Assembly: GCA_003290165.1 (NCBI GenBank)
Contig: QNQO01001160.1
Location: 186,001-250,000, forward strand
Source: Berberis thunbergii
Taxonomy: Eukaryota > Streptophyta > Magnoliopsida > Ranunculales > Berberidaceae
Length of the DNA: 64,000 nt
Direction of reading: 5' to 3'
This document shows, in pieces, positions 43,611 through 54,770 of this stretch. Each line of letters begins with the position of its first letter. Within the stretch, counting starts at the first letter, position 1. The notes beneath the pieces are model-generated. The model ran no database searches and was not told the DNA's origin. It saw only the letters and a program-made list of their open reading frames with translations. A program made the translations under genes and the position numbers.

Positions 43611-44882
43611 TTGGAAAGAAACAATGTCCACTTCGACCTATCTCTCCATGTATTCAATAGTGTGTTACAGTGAAATTAGTTAATAGATGTAGTTTCAGTG
43701 TATTCTCATCTAAAGGTACATGAGAGTTTGAGAAAAGCAAACTTGTTTTTGCATGTTGTTAGTGAAGATTTTGCATAGATTGAGATATGTAACAACATTA
43801 TGAATATATCTTCAAATTTCTACAGAAAGTTACATTTCATTGCATATATATTTGATGGATATCTACAAAGGAAATGATTACATAACTTAATCAAACATGT
43901 GTTTTGAAAATTAAGCATTTCCAATCCTTTCGGTATGAAAAGCCCTAATTTGTTGGTTGATTATGGAGTAAGTTAACTCTGGATTGATTGAATAGTATAC
44001 ATGTACAATAAAACATAGTTAACTATGGATTAGATTTACAAAACCCTGCCAAAATTTTAACCATTATATGTAAGCCCAGGTAAAAAGCAAGCGCGAGCTG
44101 ACAGTTGCTTAAACTGGCTTTTACTCGATTGAACACAAAGCTAGGTTGATCTGCCATCTCTTGGTTTGATGTCATTACGTTGTTATATACTGTAAGTATG
44201 AATTTCTTGGGGGAAAAATGCAGAATTCAGATCTCTAGTTGATTAAGAGAAAATAAAATGCACCTTAAGTTTACGATCAATTGCTTAAGATTGGACATGC
44301 TCTTGCTCAGCATCTGGATTATCTCACTTTAGGTTGGTTTCGGTTTAGATTCAATCTTGAATTAATCAGTTATATATCTCCTAGCCATGAAATTTCTGTG
44401 TTAAAATAGGAGACAAAAATATCTTTGCAAGTATACAAATTACAAAACCTGTCACGGAAACTTCAAAAGCTGATCTTTACTTTTCTTTTCATGATAATGT
44501 CCTCCATGCTAGCATATATTAGAAATTATTTAGATAAGTTCAAATCTCATCCGTCAATTGCACGTTGAGACGCGTATAACCATTGAAATATCTCTGTATT
44601 GTCCTGAAGAGAAAAATGCACAATTGTCATGCTTGTCTATTGCTGCCCTGTTTGAAGAATTAAAAGGACATGAAATCAGGGAAACAAAGAGAAGACAGAG
44701 GAAAAAACATAATGTTTCTTTATCAGTGTTAAAGGCTGAAAATATTCTAGTCACTTTTGTAAATATAAACTACACCATTCCATGGCACCTTCCAAACCAT
44801 TCAAGTTTTACAAGTTTCAACAACAAAATCCACTCTGTTGTTTTCAGAATCACTGGTTCATTGGGCTTATTTCATCTTCAAA
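43611..44882. other. Intergenic stretch between the BZR1-like gene and its decayed copy
   Basis: AT-rich DNA. The 115-codon ORF at 44558-44905 runs into the pseudogene and has no family motif. No RNA gene is seen. Confidence 0.4.
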
Positions 44883-45300
44883 CATGGTTGGAGAGAAAAA
44901 TGTAATGAAAGGGGGATGCATATAAACATCTCATAAACCATGTAAGGTGCATCAGGTTAAGAAGGATATGATACCATTGTTACAGCTATATAGACAAACT
45001 ACCAAAGCATTCTAGCTCATGGTCACTACAAACTACCAAAGCATGCAACCAACAATAATGTGCTCATGGCTCATTGTGAGGAAGCTTGATGGAACAACTT
45101 ATAAGAAGGTCATGAGATACTATTTAATGGTAACTTCTTGAAATTACTGGTAAATAATGAATGATAAATTCTTGATTATAGTTTATAAAACAATTTCAGT
45201 AAGATAACAACATTATTAATATTGTCATTTTCAGCGAAAACAGATTAATCAAAATGAAGACTATTGTTCGTGCTACGTACAATGATACAAATCTGAATGG
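44883..45300 (+). pseudogene. Decayed tandem copy of the BZR1-like gene
   Basis: CATGGTTGGAGAGAAAAATG, GGGGGATGCATATAAACATC and ATGTGCTCATGGCTCATTGT parallel the intact gene at 42903-43213 in order. About 70 bp covering the basic segment are missing, and frameshifts and stops are present. A second block near 45236-45300 (GAAGACTATTGTTCGTGCTA) parallels the gene's exon 2 (GAAGAGTATTGCACATGTTA). Both exons are in direct orientation about 2 kb downstream, which implies a tandem gene duplication followed by decay. Confidence 0.8.
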
Positions 45301-46146
45301 CGTGTCATCAACCAGTTTCAATGTCCCAAAGTTCAAATGCTGAAGACATCGTAAACCCCTCTCATTGTCTCTATAAAACTACAAGTCTGCAACTACCATA
45401 CAACTAAACTAATGCAGTCAATACTTGAAAGTAACCTTAAAACTTACACTTCTTAGACTAGCAAGTCCTATAAGCCCATGATTAAAATTTTAGAGAAGAA
45501 ATTACAAACATCGACTTGATCTTTATGACCCTTTACCTTGTACATTTTCTTCTTGAATCCTCAACTTCTTTGAATGAGACATCAAAATAGTCACCCAAAC
45601 AGTGTCAAACACGTGGCATAGGTTAATCTTAATGTGAAAGGGCTCTAGTCTGGTCTAACTTAGCCCAGGCTAATTACTATTCAGACTGTAAGTCAGGGGC
45701 CTTAACCCAAATTACATGAGCCCTAACATGGTTTGAATCTTGGAGATTGGCCAAGGACAATAAGGCTCAAATACAGACCTCTGGATTATAGCAGGCCTAA
45801 TATCCAATTACACGCCTCTTGGTCCAATCAAGCATTGGGTCCCAAAGACAGCCAAATGCCAAATAAGATTCAATCATGGACGAGTAAGATTCTAAGCGAG
45901 ATCTCCCCCCTCCATCACGCCCTCAACTGTAGAGTCAATGAATGAGTCAAACACTCACTAAATAAGATGAACAAAATGGAGAAGAAATGTATACACATGA
46001 ATCCTAACTTTATCACTCTATCTCTGTTCAAGCACCTGATTTTATACAACGGCGGCCTTTGGTTCACAGATTTGGAGGTCAAAAATGGATTTGGACCATC
46101 ACTTTGTATAGTTTGACAAAAATAAGTTTTGTGATGGCTTTCAATT
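45301..46146. other. Intergenic stretch, nothing recognised
   Basis: No gene or repeat family identified; the 70-codon ORF at 45733-45945 has no motif. Confidence 0.4.
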
Positions 46147-46219
46147 TCCGTTGTAGTCTAGTTGGTTAGGATACTCGGCTCTCACCCGAGAGACCTGGGT
46201 TCGAGTCCCGGCAACGGAA
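46147..46219 (+). tRNA. tRNA-Glu (anticodon CTC)
   Basis: The cloverleaf is complete. The acceptor stem TCCGTTG/CAACGGA is closed by discriminator A. The anticodon stem CTCGG/CCGAG holds the loop CTCTCAC with anticodon CTC. The T arm is CTGGG TTCGAGT CCCGG. Box A (TAGTCTAGTTGG) and box B (GGTTCGAGTCC) are intact. No intron and no encoded CCA, as expected for a nuclear tRNA. A TTCTTTT run follows and can terminate Pol III. It supplies Glu for GAG codons. Confidence 0.97.
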
Positions 46220-46669
46220 TTCTTTTAAAAAGCTCCATTTTTTAACTACTGGTTTTTTTCCTCGAGTTGTACATTTTTACTTGTGTAATTCTCAGGAGCT
46301 TATTATTTCCTACTTATTTTATTTTATTTTTGTTAAATTTTTATTAATTACTCTTAGACAACATTGCAAAAATTGAATGCCAGCATCACCTGGTTTGTAT
46401 AAATTCACAGAAGTTGAATACAAAGCTATACTAGCTGGAGTTCAAATCTTATTTGAAAATGAAAATATTTTGAGTATATTTGAACCCAACGATTCTAGTC
46501 AGCCTTGTTAGCAAAAAAATTTATTTATTTATTTATTGATTTTTTTTTTACATTTCTACTCCTTTTATAGATAGTGGTTGTGTTTTAAAGAAAATTGGTA
46601 ATTTGTGACTCACAAGTCTAGAGTTCAAACTCTGTTGATGGTATTTGGAGAGAGGGTTAAAGAACGAAA

Positions 46670-46895
46670 ATGTTAGAAAAATAGGTTTTTACAACTAGGG
46701 TGACACGTGATCTTGAAATAGAACTTTTCTAGAGAGTTAGGCCGGATAAGCCAGGCTGATATTGGACCAAGCCTGACTCTCTAGAATTTTTTCTTGAAAT
46801 AATAATAAAATCTCAAAAATGTTTATGAGTATCTCGAGATTATAAATAACATGTAGAATTTGATTGCAAAACATTCCCTAACCTCGCTTGTTAAA
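46670..46895. repeat. MITE family 2, with a 72-bp Mutator MITE inside
   Basis: The outer arms TTAGAAAAATAGGTTTTTAC and (complement of the right side) GTTAGGGAATGTTTTGCAAT pair imperfectly. Similar elements lie at 58312-58460 and 60168-60300. The middle of each carries AAATCTCNAAGTNTTTATG and TATCTCGAGA. This copy is interrupted by the element at 46721-46791. Confidence 0.65.
46721..46791. repeat. Minimal Mutator-type foldback MITE, about 72 bp
   Basis: GAACTTTTCTAGAGAGTTAG pairs with the complement of CTGACTCTCTAGAATTTTT. TCTTGAAATA flanks both ends (46711-46720 and 46792-46801), a 9-10 bp duplication as in Mutator-like elements. It belongs to the TCTAGAGAG family of 12769, 49012, 56664, 58004 and 59790, and is the smallest copy. 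Confidence 0.85.
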
Positions 46896-47144
46896 GAATT
46901 AAAAAAATATTCACATCACAAAATTGAGTCCAACGCCGCAAGTTACAAGGGTCCAGGTCCAGTCCATTGCTGGCAGAGTGGAGACGTTTCCATGTTCCAA
47001 AGTCAGCTTTATCAGATTGTGACCATTCACTTACTTTGCAAATTATTGAGATTGAGTTTCAATTGTTGGACCCATTCTTGATCAATCTAAAGTCTAAATC
47101 AGCTATTTTTTTAAATTTTTTTTCATTTTTGAAAGAAAAGCAGG

Positions 47145-47275
47145 TTTTTTTTTTTTTTTTTTTTTATAGGATATCAGAACCCATAAAGATGTCGCAAGTT
47201 AAGTTTGAACTCATGATCTAGTGATACCATCTGCCAAGTTCTAATCATTGAGCTGTTATACCATTGATCAATCTA
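47145..47275 (-). mobile_element. tRNA-derived SINE with poly-A tail
   Basis: On the minus strand a box-A-like AGCTCAATGATTAGAACTTG is followed by GGCAGATGGTATCACTAGAT and a box B GAGTTCAAACT. The copy then ends in GGGTTCTGATATCC and an A-run (T-run at 47145-47165 on plus). The structure is typical of a plant SINE. A related decayed copy may lie at about 47420-47520 (plus). Confidence 0.65.
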
Positions 47276-47783
47276 AAGTCTAAACCAGCTAATTGCATAC
47301 TCGTAGTCCAAATTTGTTCATTACTTTTCAATTCCTACATTCCAAACACCATATATTTGACTCTCTAATCTCATTATGCACAAGTAAGTCTTTGCATAAT
47401 TTTATTTACGTGTCAATAACTAGTAACTCAGCGGTAAATTTGTGACGGATAGAATTGCAAGTCTAATATTAAAACCCTGTCAGTGATATTTGGAGTGAAA
47501 GAGTTAAAGGGATAAAAAAAATGTCTTTGCTGCACTGTTATGAGTCATGGTGTGCCTGGTGTTTAGGGGGATAATAAACCTTACTTTCAGCTTACATCAA
47601 AATGGGATTGAGATTTATAGCTTTATATTAAAATCAATCTCTCAAAACTCGTCATAATTACACTTTTGGTATGAAATTGGGTCTCGACCATTTATTCAAC
47701 AACGCCTTATTATATAAATTAGTTTACCATTCTAAATAAATGATTGTTTTTATTTCTGAATAAAAGCACATATTTTGATTCAA

Positions 47784-47999
47784 GGGCATGTTTGATTATC
47801 CATTTTTTTTGAAAAATAGAATCTATTGTCTTTATTATACAAATTTTTGTTGTTTAATTGTCTATTTAGTATTTACTGATAGAAAATAGATATTATAAGA
47901 CTATTTTCTCACTACTTATGAAAATCAAAATTTGATAAAAAAGCCTAAAAAACAAATACAATTTCTATGTTTATCTGTTGTGCAACCAAACTGACCCTG
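47784..47999. repeat. MITE with GGGCATGTTTGATT ends
   Basis: GGGCATGTTTGATTATC at the left pairs with the complement of GCAACCAAACTGACCC at the right, with internal GAAAATAGA/TCTATTT symmetry. Target duplication not resolved. Confidence 0.55.
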
Positions 48000-49009
48000 A
48001 GTGCTTAAAATAAAAACCAGCCAACAAACAGGCTCATGTATCAGCACCCGAAGTGGGATTAAATCACTAGTTAGAACAGATTCAACCCTTCATCCAAACC
48101 TATAATCCCAAAAGGATATAAACATGAATAGAAAATTCTCAACAGAACATCCTTCTCAATTACTACGTTAAATTGACATTTTTATAACAATTTTCAAACA
48201 ATAACACTTTTCAATTTTAATAGTCCACCGAATAATTTCAAGTTAAAATTAAATTTAATACAAAAAAATGAAAAACGGTTAAAAAAATTATACAATAAAT
48301 TGAATCATCACGAAGATATTTAATTGTAGCACCATATTTATCATGGTGATATAATTAATGTATCTCTTTGTTTGTAAAAATGTGTAAAATTATTTGGTAG
48401 ACTGTTATTGTTCAAAAGCGTTACTGTTTTGAGGATTATTACAAAAATATTAATTTGGTGTAGTGAATATGGCAATCCAATGCATGACTCGTACTGAATT
48501 CTACTACTTATTGCTGCCCCAAACCAACTTCATGCATGAGCTTCAAACGTTCCATGTCGATGGATGGTAGCACTAGAGACCCCTCCATTGTGTGCATATA
48601 TACATTGTGGATGTGTTGGTTAAATCACAGCTTCACATTTTTATGCCGCAATTTGCATGGTTCATATTGTGTTCTAAGTGTGACACAAAACCAATTTCAT
48701 GCATGAGTTTCAAACGTTCCATGTCCTATGAATCTTGTCGATCGATAATAGCAACAGATACCCTCCATTGTTGTGTGTATATTCATAATGAGTGTGTGGT
48801 CAAATCACAGTGCCCACCTTTTTAGCCGCAATTAGCACCCAAAGTTGGTGCACCAGTGGCCCTGTCAAATGGCCAATGGAAAGAGATTGTGTATATTTCA
48901 ATCGTGATGGTGAGCGTTGGCCAACATGAGATATATATGAAGCTTGTGATCGATGTTGATATGTACTATTTTTGGAGGCTCCAACCATATATAAAATATC
49001 TATTAATGG

Positions 49010-49140
49010 AAACTTTTCTAGAGAGCCAGCAACCTAGGCTCGATACCATCAATCATCCTAGAAATGCTCATAATAGCCGAATCAAACACAATCACACAAA
49101 CATAAAACCCCTTGCCGATGTCCCGGCTCTCTAGAGTTTT
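49010..49140. repeat. TCTAGAGAG-family foldback MITE within the duplication
   Basis: CTTTTCTAGAGAGCCAGCAA and the complement of CCCGGCTCTCTAGAGTTTTT are inverted repeats. The same element is in copy 2 at about 56664-56800, so it predates the segmental duplication. No clean target duplication found. Confidence 0.65.
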
Positions 49141-49476
49141 TGCTCTCAATGGATACATATTAGGAAATACATCCTATATTAGGAAATATATTTTATTACG
49201 ATTTCACCACTTACGATACACCGTACATGAGGCTTGTTCCATTTATAGTTGAGGAGAAAAAGTCTTGGAATTTTATTATTATCATGTAATATAACTATAA
49301 ATAAATAGGTTAAAATATAATAATTAATTCATTTTAGGTTGATTCCAACAGTGTATTTCAAACAATTAGCTACAGGCGTAAACAATCATACTATGGTGTT
49401 TTATTTCAATTATTCAATGGAGATCAAATTTCTAATTTCTATAACATAATAGACTCAAAAATAAAATTTGAAGAAT

Positions 49477-49722
49477 GTTTTGCCATATTTTGGGAGACTA
49501 TTACTAGTTTTATAGTTGTCTTTGTGTAGGTGCGCTGATATACATGACCTTGTGTTGGCTCGATAGGCCAAACGAAATATGATTTTTTTTATCACATCCA
49601 TGACTGTATGTAACAAGTGCTTTAAAACGATGACAACCACTTGTTGATTATCTAGGAATGATTCCTCATATATATCTAGTTTCTCTTCTCATCTTCGATA
49701 AAAATCTTTGTGTTTAGCAAAA
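49477..49722 (+). mobile_element. LINE tail fragment (plus)
   Basis: It ends TTTCTCTTCTCATCTTCGAT then AAAAATCTTTGTGTTTAGC, matching the LINE tail at 39972-40015. It is absent from duplication copy 2, so it belongs to sequence gained by copy 1 or lost from copy 2. An (AT)n microsatellite follows at 49735-49772. Confidence 0.6.
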
Positions 49723-49729
49723 TATATTT

Positions 49730-49774
<45 letters not shown>

Positions 49775-49786
49775 TGACTTTATCAA

Positions 49787-50045
49787 TTTTTTTTTTTTTT
49801 GTTCAAACACGAAGAGGTTTATTAATGAAAGAAAGAGAAACAAATTACAAAGAGATACATTCTTATACCAAGGAATACCAAGACCCTATGAAAGTGTCAA
49901 AACCCAACTCCCTAAACAAATTACATGCAGTACCCATCCTCCACAACAATTTTCTAATCTCGATAAAGATAGAGTGCTCTGATCTGTTGAGTCCTTCAAA
50001 TACCCTTTTCATACTGCAATTCCCAGTGTACCAAATAGGGGCTAT
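49787..50045 (-). mobile_element. LINE ORF2 end with poly-A tail (minus)
   Basis: The minus strand reads FEGLNRSEHSIFIEIRKLLW, RMGTACNLFRELGFDTFIGS, close to the plus copy at 39830-39950. It ends in AATAAACCTCTTCGTGTTTG and an A-run (T-run 49787-49800). It lies tail-to-tail with the plus LINE tail at 49477-49722. Confidence 0.75.
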
Positions 50046-50474
50046 GTGACAATTTTACTAACAAATTTCTCATTTTAGGGATTATGCGACAAATTGCACA
50101 TGCAATTAAAGTGCAAATAATAGTGTTCTTAGCGTGCCTTTCTCATTTACACTAACTGTCAAACCATGCATGTCGATATATACTCAAGTACACCATGAAA
50201 AATTGAATGGGTTTTGGCATTATCATGGATGGATCGTGACAAACAATTTTTTCGAAAGGTGGTATGAAACTTCCTTGCAATACAAGATGAAAACACCCCG
50301 GCCCTATTTTAAACCCTTTTACTACGTCTCGTTCCAAGCAACTTGCATGACCTTCCTAAGTAAAATTTTGTCCTTTCATAACTAGTTTCCATACCCAAGT
50401 TGTTTAGAATCACTGAACAACTCATAAAAATCTTCCTAATAAAGGTAAAACTCTTGACTAATTATCAACAAATA

Positions 50475-50595
50475 TGATGTTGAAGGTGTGATGACTTAAT
50501 AATTGAGTAATGATGAATGGTATTACTGAGTCACGAAGTCAAACCCAACTGACCACATCTGAAGTGGGAAGGGGGTTAAGGGATGAAAAAAAAAA
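50475..50595 (+). mobile_element. tRNA-derived SINE copy
   Basis: GATGACTTAATAATTGAG, then GAATGGTATTACTGAGTCAC, box-B-like GAAGTCAAACCC, and GGGGGTTAAGGGATGAAAAA with an A-run. Homologous to 17225-17340 and present again in copy 2 of the duplication at about 57470-57575. Confidence 0.6.
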
Positions 50596-50633
50596 ACACA
50601 CGAAATGGGTGGAGTGAAAAGCAGATATAGAGA

Positions 50634-51667
50634 GAGATTGTTGATTTAGGTCATTGGTTTTGCACTGATATTAAAGTTAAACATGCAGGAGTGTTGGTGA
50701 GTAGAAATTGAGGGCGTAAAGGGACTATGGGGTAGTGATTGGATAGGAAATGTAAGCTATTATATTGTAGATGAAAATTAATCGGGATGATCGAAAATAT
50801 TGGCCATTATTATGTACATGGTCTTAAACCCTCCTAGCCACTCTACCCCTATCAATTTCTCTCAATCCATTTTCCAACACCTCTAACCAACCTTATAATG
50901 TGTAATTTTGAAATTCTTATGTCATTGTGAAATTCTTTAGATGCATTGTTAATTGAAAAAGTAGAAGGGCCAAACGTGTTAACCAACACTTACAATGTTA
51001 AATGCGCACTTCTTTAAATACTATTTTAATGTAGACTTCTTTTTTACAAGAAAGTTGTTCATAATAACATCAATTTTTTTTTAAAAAATGTTTATAATGT
51101 GATGGTTGTTTATAAAGAAATAATTTTATAATATGGAGGCTGTGTTTATTTATTTATTTATTTTTAATAGATACTGTGCCTGTTTTATAAACTAGACAGA
51201 GTGTTTTGTCTTGCTGAATTTGCAGCTGCTTTGGCAGTGTATGTTTGTGCTGAATTTGCTGCTATTTTGGTGGTCAGTCTGTTATGCTTGTGTGGGTTTG
51301 AATATGGCTAGGAGCAGGCTTTGCATGGTGTTGTTTTGTGCTTGAATGATTTGGATTGCAAGTGGCAAATTAGGTTTGTTATTGAGGGCAAGTTGCAAAT
51401 TTTGAGTGCAGGTTGCAAGTTGCAAACTTTTGCAAATTTGTTAGTGATGCAAGTTGATATGGGTACAAGTTGCAGGTTGGATCAATGATCAAGTGGCAAG
51501 CTTGCATTTGGTTCTTGGGCAGAAATATTAATTAGCTAGCTAAGTCTTTGCTTGCCTACCTATTTATTTGTTTATGAGTTTTAGGTGAATTTGGCCTAGT
51601 CTTTGATTCAATTTTTATAAGGTCTTAACCTCTATTTGGTCTAAGGCCTTATCCTTGGTGAAATAAG
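50634..51667. other. Intergenic stretch with GCAAGTTGCAAAT-type repeats at 51350-51490
   Basis: A short array of GCAAGTTGCA variants is the only structured part. No gene is recognised. It ends at the left target duplication of the LINE at 51678. Confidence 0.5.
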
Positions 51668-51677
51668 TATGTTTCTT

Positions 51678-54190
51678 GAATAGTTTCAACAAAATGAAGC
51701 TCTGCTAGGGTTTAGAAAACAACAGCCGTCGCCACCAATCAATGCCGCTAGATCGATCGGCTGCCACTTATTCCAGCCGCTTTCTCTCTGCCTGAATTTA
51801 GATCGACACTCTCTCGTTCACTTCCACCAAACAGAAGAATAGTAGAGGAAAGGGTTTAGAAACCAACAGCTGCCACCACTCATCAAGGACGCTAGATCGA
51901 ACGCCCGCCGCATCTGCCTGGCCGTCGCTCTTTCCTGTTGTCTTCTCTCTGCCTGGCTTTCGTTGCTCAACTGTGCAGACCTGGCTAGGGAAGGGAACAT
52001 CGTGATATGACGGCTCCTCTAGCCGTCAACACTTCCTCTCCCCCAATGGGGAGTAAGGAACCTGCGGAAGAGGCTACTAAGCCTTCTTTTGCCCAAACAC
52101 TTGAAAAAATACTGGTTGATGAGGTTAAAGAAACAAATGTCGAGGGAACTAGATTCCGAAATAAAAGGAGAGCTATCCATTGGGCTTACGACATCTGATG
52201 AAACACGTGGGAAAGCTTTCATGGAAAAACATGTGATAATCTTAAAGTTCTCTAGCTACAGACCAACATTGGAAGATATTCGAGATTCAATACATCGAAC
52301 CTGGGGGATTCTAGGCGATTTCTCGCTAGGTTTGCTAGATCAACGTCACGTTCTTGTCCGGCTTCAATCTGAGGCGAAAGCAAAGAAAGTCTTGGCAAAT
52401 GACTCGTTCTTGATTCGGGGAGTTCGATTCAAAGCTTTCCGCTGGCATGATGGTTTCAGTCTGACAGCAGGTCTGATATCAGTTCCACTATGGATAGAGT
52501 TGCATAACTTGCCTTTGCATTTATTTCATCACCCTCTTTTGAAAGCAATTGTGAACTCTTTTGGTGTTTTTTTGCGCATGGATGATCATACTCGATGTTT
52601 TTCACGCCTAGGTTATGCTCGTGTTTGCGTGGAGATGACTTTAGCGAAAAAGTTACCGAGTAGAATTTGGATAGATAGATCTAACAATAGGGGCTTTTGG
52701 CAAAAGATTGAATACCCGGGTTTCAAATATTGTGATTATTGCTCATTGCTAGGGCATCAGGAGGATTATTGCAGAAAAAAAATTAGGTCATAAGGGCAAT
52801 GTGAGAACACCCAACTTGGTGAAAGAAGAGAAGACTATGAAACAAAAGGTGGAAGCCAAAGCCCTCAAGCAACAATATGTCCCAGTGGTAAAAAAAAAAA
52901 GTTTCAAAGCCAGAAGCTGGCACTAGTGGTGTAAAGAATAATCAGGGTGAGAAAATCCAGGAGGGAGTTGGTGTTGAGAGGCCGATTGTCAAAGATTCGG
53001 GGAATGTCATGTTGTCAAACAAATTCGAGTCACTTACGGAGAACATAGTTGAATATGAGAATAATCTAATGAATAATTAGTTGCCTTGTAAGGAGAAGGC
53101 TCCAGTCAGTGACATGGTAGAACCAAAAACAACGGAGGAAGGACTTCTTAAGGCGGGGTACACAACTGTTGAGATTGAAAAAGCGATTGAAAAACAAGGA
53201 GAGACAATTTCAGGGCTTGCTTTGTCAGAGCAAGTCGCGCTCGGAGCAGAGCATGTACGCTCTGTTTCTACAGAGCACGTAGCATCACCAATAGAGCAGG
53301 TTGGTTTGATGAACAAAACATCACATGTTGTAGATGATGATCCAAAGAAGTTGATCCCTAGAAAAAATGCGAATGATGGCCAAGCTTTTCTGCAGGAATG
53401 TGATAATGCTTCAGGTAGCAGCTCAAGGCCGCAGAGAGCGCAAGAGTATGTTAATCAATTGGAACCAGGGAGGACGCAGGGGGTTTCGATCAAGGTTGTA
53501 GGCGGGGATGTCGGGATCTCTAGCCCAGGGAAAAAGAATAGCAGTGGGAATGCTTCTCTACAGATAAATGTAATGATTCCAGGCAGCAACTCCGGGTCAA
53601 CAAAGGAGGACGCAGTAGCTGATGATGATCACGTTGACAGTGGGTTTGTCTATGGCACTGGCAGTGGAGCTCACGTTGGTGCTCAGACTCATGTTCATAG
53701 TGGTGACAAGGTGCATGACCAAAAGGTAGGGGATGTGGGTATTGTACAAGATGACGAAACTTTAGTGGACGCAGTAGTACTTGAAGCACCGGATATAAAA
53801 CATATTAACTATTTGGTTCATAACGCTAACATCGAAACCGAAATGGAGACCGATACCAACATTTCGGATACAATCAGTTCAGAAGAAGAAGATTTGGATG
53901 AATACACCATTAGGTCAAGATTAGTGTCAGGTTTAAAGACAAACCAACTTCGATTATAAAAAAGATTTGATGTGACGGACTTCAAAGACATCAAGGTATT
54001 TCCTCGAAGATCATCTAGAATGAAGAAAAGTAACAGCAAGTACAGGCATTGATCTAGGGGTTTGGTCAGTATTTATTTTGGATTTGCTATTATGTATGTC
54101 ATCTGGTTCTTTTTATCGGGTAAAGTCGTCATATACCCCCGACTGATGTAAATTTTTTTTTCAAGTAATAAATTTAAAATAAATAAAAAA
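51678..54190 (+). mobile_element. ORF1-only LINE, 2513 bp, with a perfect 10-bp target duplication
   Basis: TATGTTTCTT lies at 51668-51677 and again at 54191-54200, directly after an A-rich end (AAATAAAAAA). Between are a 5' UTR of about 330 bp with two related segments (AGGGTTTAGAAA(A/C)CAACAGC at 51709 and 51850), ORF1, and a 3' UTR. There is no trace of endonuclease, reverse transcriptase or RNase H. The 3' end (CGGGTAAAGTCGTCATATAC then CCCCGACTG, and AAGTAATAAA) resembles that of the LINE at 4546-8145. The element resembles the ORF1-only 'half-L1' type known in mammals. Confidence 0.9.
52007..54052 (+). pseudogene. LINE ORF1 (DUF4283 plus CCHC zinc knuckle), broken
   Basis: Begins MTAPLAVNTSSPPMGSKEPA. 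A first frameshift near 52130-52190 leads into the DUF4283-type nucleic-acid-binding region (KHVIILKFSSYRPTLEDIRD, VPLWIELHNLPLHLF, KLPSRIWIDR). A zinc knuckle CDYCSLLGHQEDYCRKK follows (about 52730-52785). A run of eight A at 52775-52785 shifts the frame, because the other frame continues as LGHKGNV. Another shift lies at the A-run near 52890. A stop precedes LPCKEK at 53080. The acidic, Ser/Gly-rich tail runs to a stop at 53957 and, in the same frame, to SRMKKSNSKYRH and a final stop at 54052. ORF1 proteins bind LINE RNA; this one cannot be made intact. Confidence 0.88.
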
Positions 54191-54529
54191 TATGTTTCTT
54201 AATTTTTTGTTATGTAATGGTTCACTTGAGGGTAGGCCTTATTACGTAAGGCCTACTCCTTAGTGAACTAGGTCTTTTAAGGTCAAGTGAGTTAGGAGAG
54301 TTTCATACTTGGACTGTTTTCTGCTTATTGATTGAACACAAGCTTATTGATTGTTTTCTGCTTATTAATTGAACATAACGTTCCTGCTCAACTTGGTTGA
54401 ACATTCTGCCAACTTATTTATTAGTTGAACATAAGCTTTAGATAAGCTTATTGATTGTTTTCGATCTGCTCAACTTGGCTGAACATTCTGCCATAATTCT
54501 GATATGCAATATAATTACTTTCTCTGCCC

Positions 54530-54770
54530 AGCTTGAATGCTGCTAGTATGCTTGAATGCCAGTATGATGCTAGTAGGTATACCAGTATGCGGCTAGTATG
54601 CTAGTAGTATGCCAGTATGTTTGAATGCCAGTATGCTGTTAGTAGGAATGTCAGTATGCCAAGTATGCTGCTACTAGGAATATATGCCAGTATGCTGCTA
54701 GTGGGAATGCTAATTTGAATGCTGCTCGAATGTCAGTATGTTGTTTGAATTTATTTCAGCATATCAACAT
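54530..54770. repeat. Short-period repeat, GCCAGTATGCT-like
   Basis: Variants of GAATGCCAGTATGCTGCTAG recur with an irregular period of about 20-30 bp. Not coding. Confidence 0.75.

Larger units (their letters stand above)
48486..50633 (+). repeat. Segmental duplication, copy 1
   Basis: The sequence from CTCGTACTGAATTCTACTAC to GGAGTGAAAAGCAGATATAG is repeated, nearly identical, at 56075-57627 in the same orientation. Copy 1 has an extra segment of about 660 bp at 49477-50136 made of LINE tails. Inside the unit a stretch beginning CCAATTTCATGCATGAG(T/C)TTC is itself partly repeated (48522 and 48690). The ORFs in it (for example 50134-50385) show no family motif. Confidence 0.85.

Noticed and set aside
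44558..44905. 115-codon ORF just before the BZR1-like pseudogene
   Set aside because: No family motif; its end overlaps the start of the pseudogene in a different frame.
46728..46793. Possible miR166-like sequence (GGACCAAGCCTGA)
   Set aside because: It does not match miR166 and lies inside a MITE with a clear target duplication.
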